6,467 bases of DNA from an uncultured Bacteroides sp. GTDB taxonomy: Bacteria > Bacteroidota > Bacteroidia > Bacteroidales > Bacteroidaceae. Where the stretch lies: contig CAKUYM010000247.1 in assembly GCA_934716785.1 (NCBI GenBank), positions 1 through 6,467 of the forward strand, written 5' to 3'. The notes beneath the pieces were generated by a model. The model searched no databases. It was not told where the DNA came from and was given only the letters and a program-made list of their open reading frames with translations. The first letter of the stretch is position 1. Each line of letters opens with the position of its first letter. The translations under genes and the position numbers were made by a program. Shown one piece after another: positions 5,379 to 6,467 of this stretch.

Positions 5379-6309
5379 ACCACTTCTTTTTTAGTTGAAG
5401 AATAATGTAGATAAGCAAGGTCGTTCCGGTGATAACCATCATTCCGGAAAGGAAGAATAGATTAGCATCTTTCAGATTGCTGTGGCATATAAATGCACAC
5501 AATAGAATCATCAATACCGCAAAAGGAATAGCGGCCAAATAGAACAGGTTTCTTTTTTTCCATCCCCACCATAGTCCTGCGGAGAATACAAGAATTGTGC
5601 TGATGAGTGAAGCCATTACGTTTTTTTCTCCCCAAAAGGTTGTTGCAGCAAGGGAATCGGTATCTGATATCGCTGACATTAAAAGAAAACTGGTATGTAC
5701 GATAGCCGCCAATGAAAGAATATCGACAAACCAGTGATTCTGCTTATTTAGGTTTCCTTTTGCACTCATCCATTCTGCGATGGCAGCAGCCGAAGCGCAT
5801 ACCCAAGTCACAGCATTGGCAAGCAGAACCATCTCCCATGAGCCATGAGTCGATATCTGTATATTATACAGCCATATCGTTGTACAAAGTAAGCCGATAA
5901 AAGTGAGCCATAGCGGAGCAAATCGGGCTGCAATCGCCCAAAGAACAGTAAAAAGAGTCCAACCCAGAAAAAGGTCGTAGGCATCAGCTCCCGTCTGATA
6001 AATCTGTCCGAAGACGGCAAGGAGTGTGCCTGTCAGAAAAGTCGCTCCTGTAAGAAGAATCTGTTTGATGAGCTTGCTCCATCGGGCGAATACGGCAAGT
6101 AGGACAGAGGATGCTAATAATACCTCCACAATTCCTAACTTGGCAAACTTGGGCAGCTCATCCCAGTTATAGGCAAAGAAAAAAGCAATGCCTGATACAG
6201 TAAAACCGACACCTGCTGCTAATAAGAAGATGGACAGAAAACGTTCCCATTCCTTTTTGCTTGCATACAGAACTTGCCGTGACAAAGGTGACGAATCAGA
6301 CTTTTCCAT
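5362..6309 (-). CDS. DUF2157 multi-pass membrane protein
   Basis: A 315-residue inner-membrane protein, first gene of the operon. After a hydrophilic 20-residue lead come about ten hydrophobic segments. Two blocks are diagnostic for DUF2157: FFFAYNWDELPKFAKLGIVE (43-62) and GTLLAVFGQIYQTGADAYDL (94-113), the second containing the conserved GQIYQTGAD stretch. Its function is not known. I chose the ATG at 6309 (protein begins MEKSDSS). An in-frame TTG nine bases upstream would add MKY, but it lies only about 8 bases from the predicted transcript start and is a rare start codon. The stop overlaps the DUF4401 start by 17 bases (TGGTATGGAACAGAAG region), suggesting translational coupling. Confidence 0.9.
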   Translation of the reverse strand: MEKSDSSPLSRQVLYASKKEWERFLSIFLLAAGVGFTVSGIAFFFAYNWDELPKFAKLGIVEVLLASSVLLAVFARWSKLIKQILLTGATFLTGTLLAVFGQIYQTGADAYDLFLGWTLFTVLWAIAARFAPLWLTFIGLLCTTIWLYNIQISTHGSWEMVLLANAVTWVCASAAAIAEWMSAKGNLNKQNHWFVDILSLAAIVHTSFLLMSAISDTDSLAATTFWGEKNVMASLISTILVFSAGLWWGWKKRNLFYLAAIPFAVLMILLCAFICHSNLKDANLFFLSGMMVITGTTLLIYIILQLKKKWYGTEA

Positions 6310-6331
6310 ATATTTCAACTTTTGGTCAATG

Positions 6332-6362
6332 CAAACATAAGAAAAAAAAGAAAACCCGCCAA
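6332..6362 (-). promoter_or_regulatory. Bacteroides-type promoter of the DUF2157-DUF4401-GDYXXLXY operon
   Basis: On the minus strand TATGTTTG (6339-6332) is an exact TAnnTTTG -7 box, and TTGG (6362-6359) lies 19 bases upstream as a near-match to the TTTG -33 box. The leader to the ATG at 6309 would be only about 16 bases. A T-rich stretch fills the spacer. Confidence 0.6.
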
Positions 6363-6467
6363 CTGCTCCGGCTTTATTTTAGTGTGGTATGACACGGCTC
6401 TTTCATTTAAGATTTCGTTGTTCACTTAAAAATGTTGTTATTTTATAGCGAGTGTTTCCTTGGATGG

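Noticed and set aside
6350..6467. Possible hairpins (GTGT/ACAC near 6382-6395, TTTAAG/CTTAAA near 6406-6430) or a small RNA in the right-hand end
   Set aside because: Stems are 4-6 bp, AT-rich or with long loops, and no ORF or promoter pairing supports an RNA gene.

Overview
The window reads as a chromosomal stretch from a gut Bacteroidales, most likely Bacteroides. The evidence is the family content (small DUF2582-type winged-helix protein, TIGR02757 protein, a DUF2157/DUF4401/GDYXXLXY operon, a PD-(D/E)XK Rpn-type nuclease) and several copies of the Bacteroides -7 box TAnnTTTG placed a short way upstream of starts. The genus is inferred; no rRNA or marker gene is present.

Left part (1-2542). 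The 3' end of an unrecognised helical protein converges on an AraC/GyrI-like regulator read on the minus strand, and a strong two-way hairpin terminator (363-399) separates them. Divergent from the regulator is a 74-residue winged-helix protein. After it comes a TIGR02757/DUF2400 protein with its own promoter and a tandemly duplicated start region that creates a seven-codon overlapping leader ORF.

Middle part (2543-3878). The 388 bases between the TIGR02757 gene and the next gene are a scrap-yard. They hold a broken C-terminal end of a DUF4143-type ATP-binding protein (in-frame TAG plus a one-base shift), followed by what looks like the 3' end (half of domain V, and domain VI) of a group II intron. 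An intact Rpn/PDDEXK_2 nuclease gene follows, with a promoter abutting the intron remnant. The nuclease carries a 12-bp tandem repeat coding EGRM-like units and a possible internal start for a short C-terminal product. This is the accessory part of the window.

Right part (3902-6362, minus strand). Three genes with overlapping stop and start codons form one operon: DUF2157 membrane protein, DUF4401 membrane protein, GDYXXLXY membrane-anchored protein. A TATGTTTG -7 box lies just upstream. The tight coupling suggests the products work together at the membrane, but their biochemical role is unknown. The final ~100 bases show no gene.

I did not find a clearly new multi-gene system. The most distinctive signals are the layered relics at 2606-2874, the duplicated start region at 1811-1842 and the possible gene-within-gene in the nuclease.
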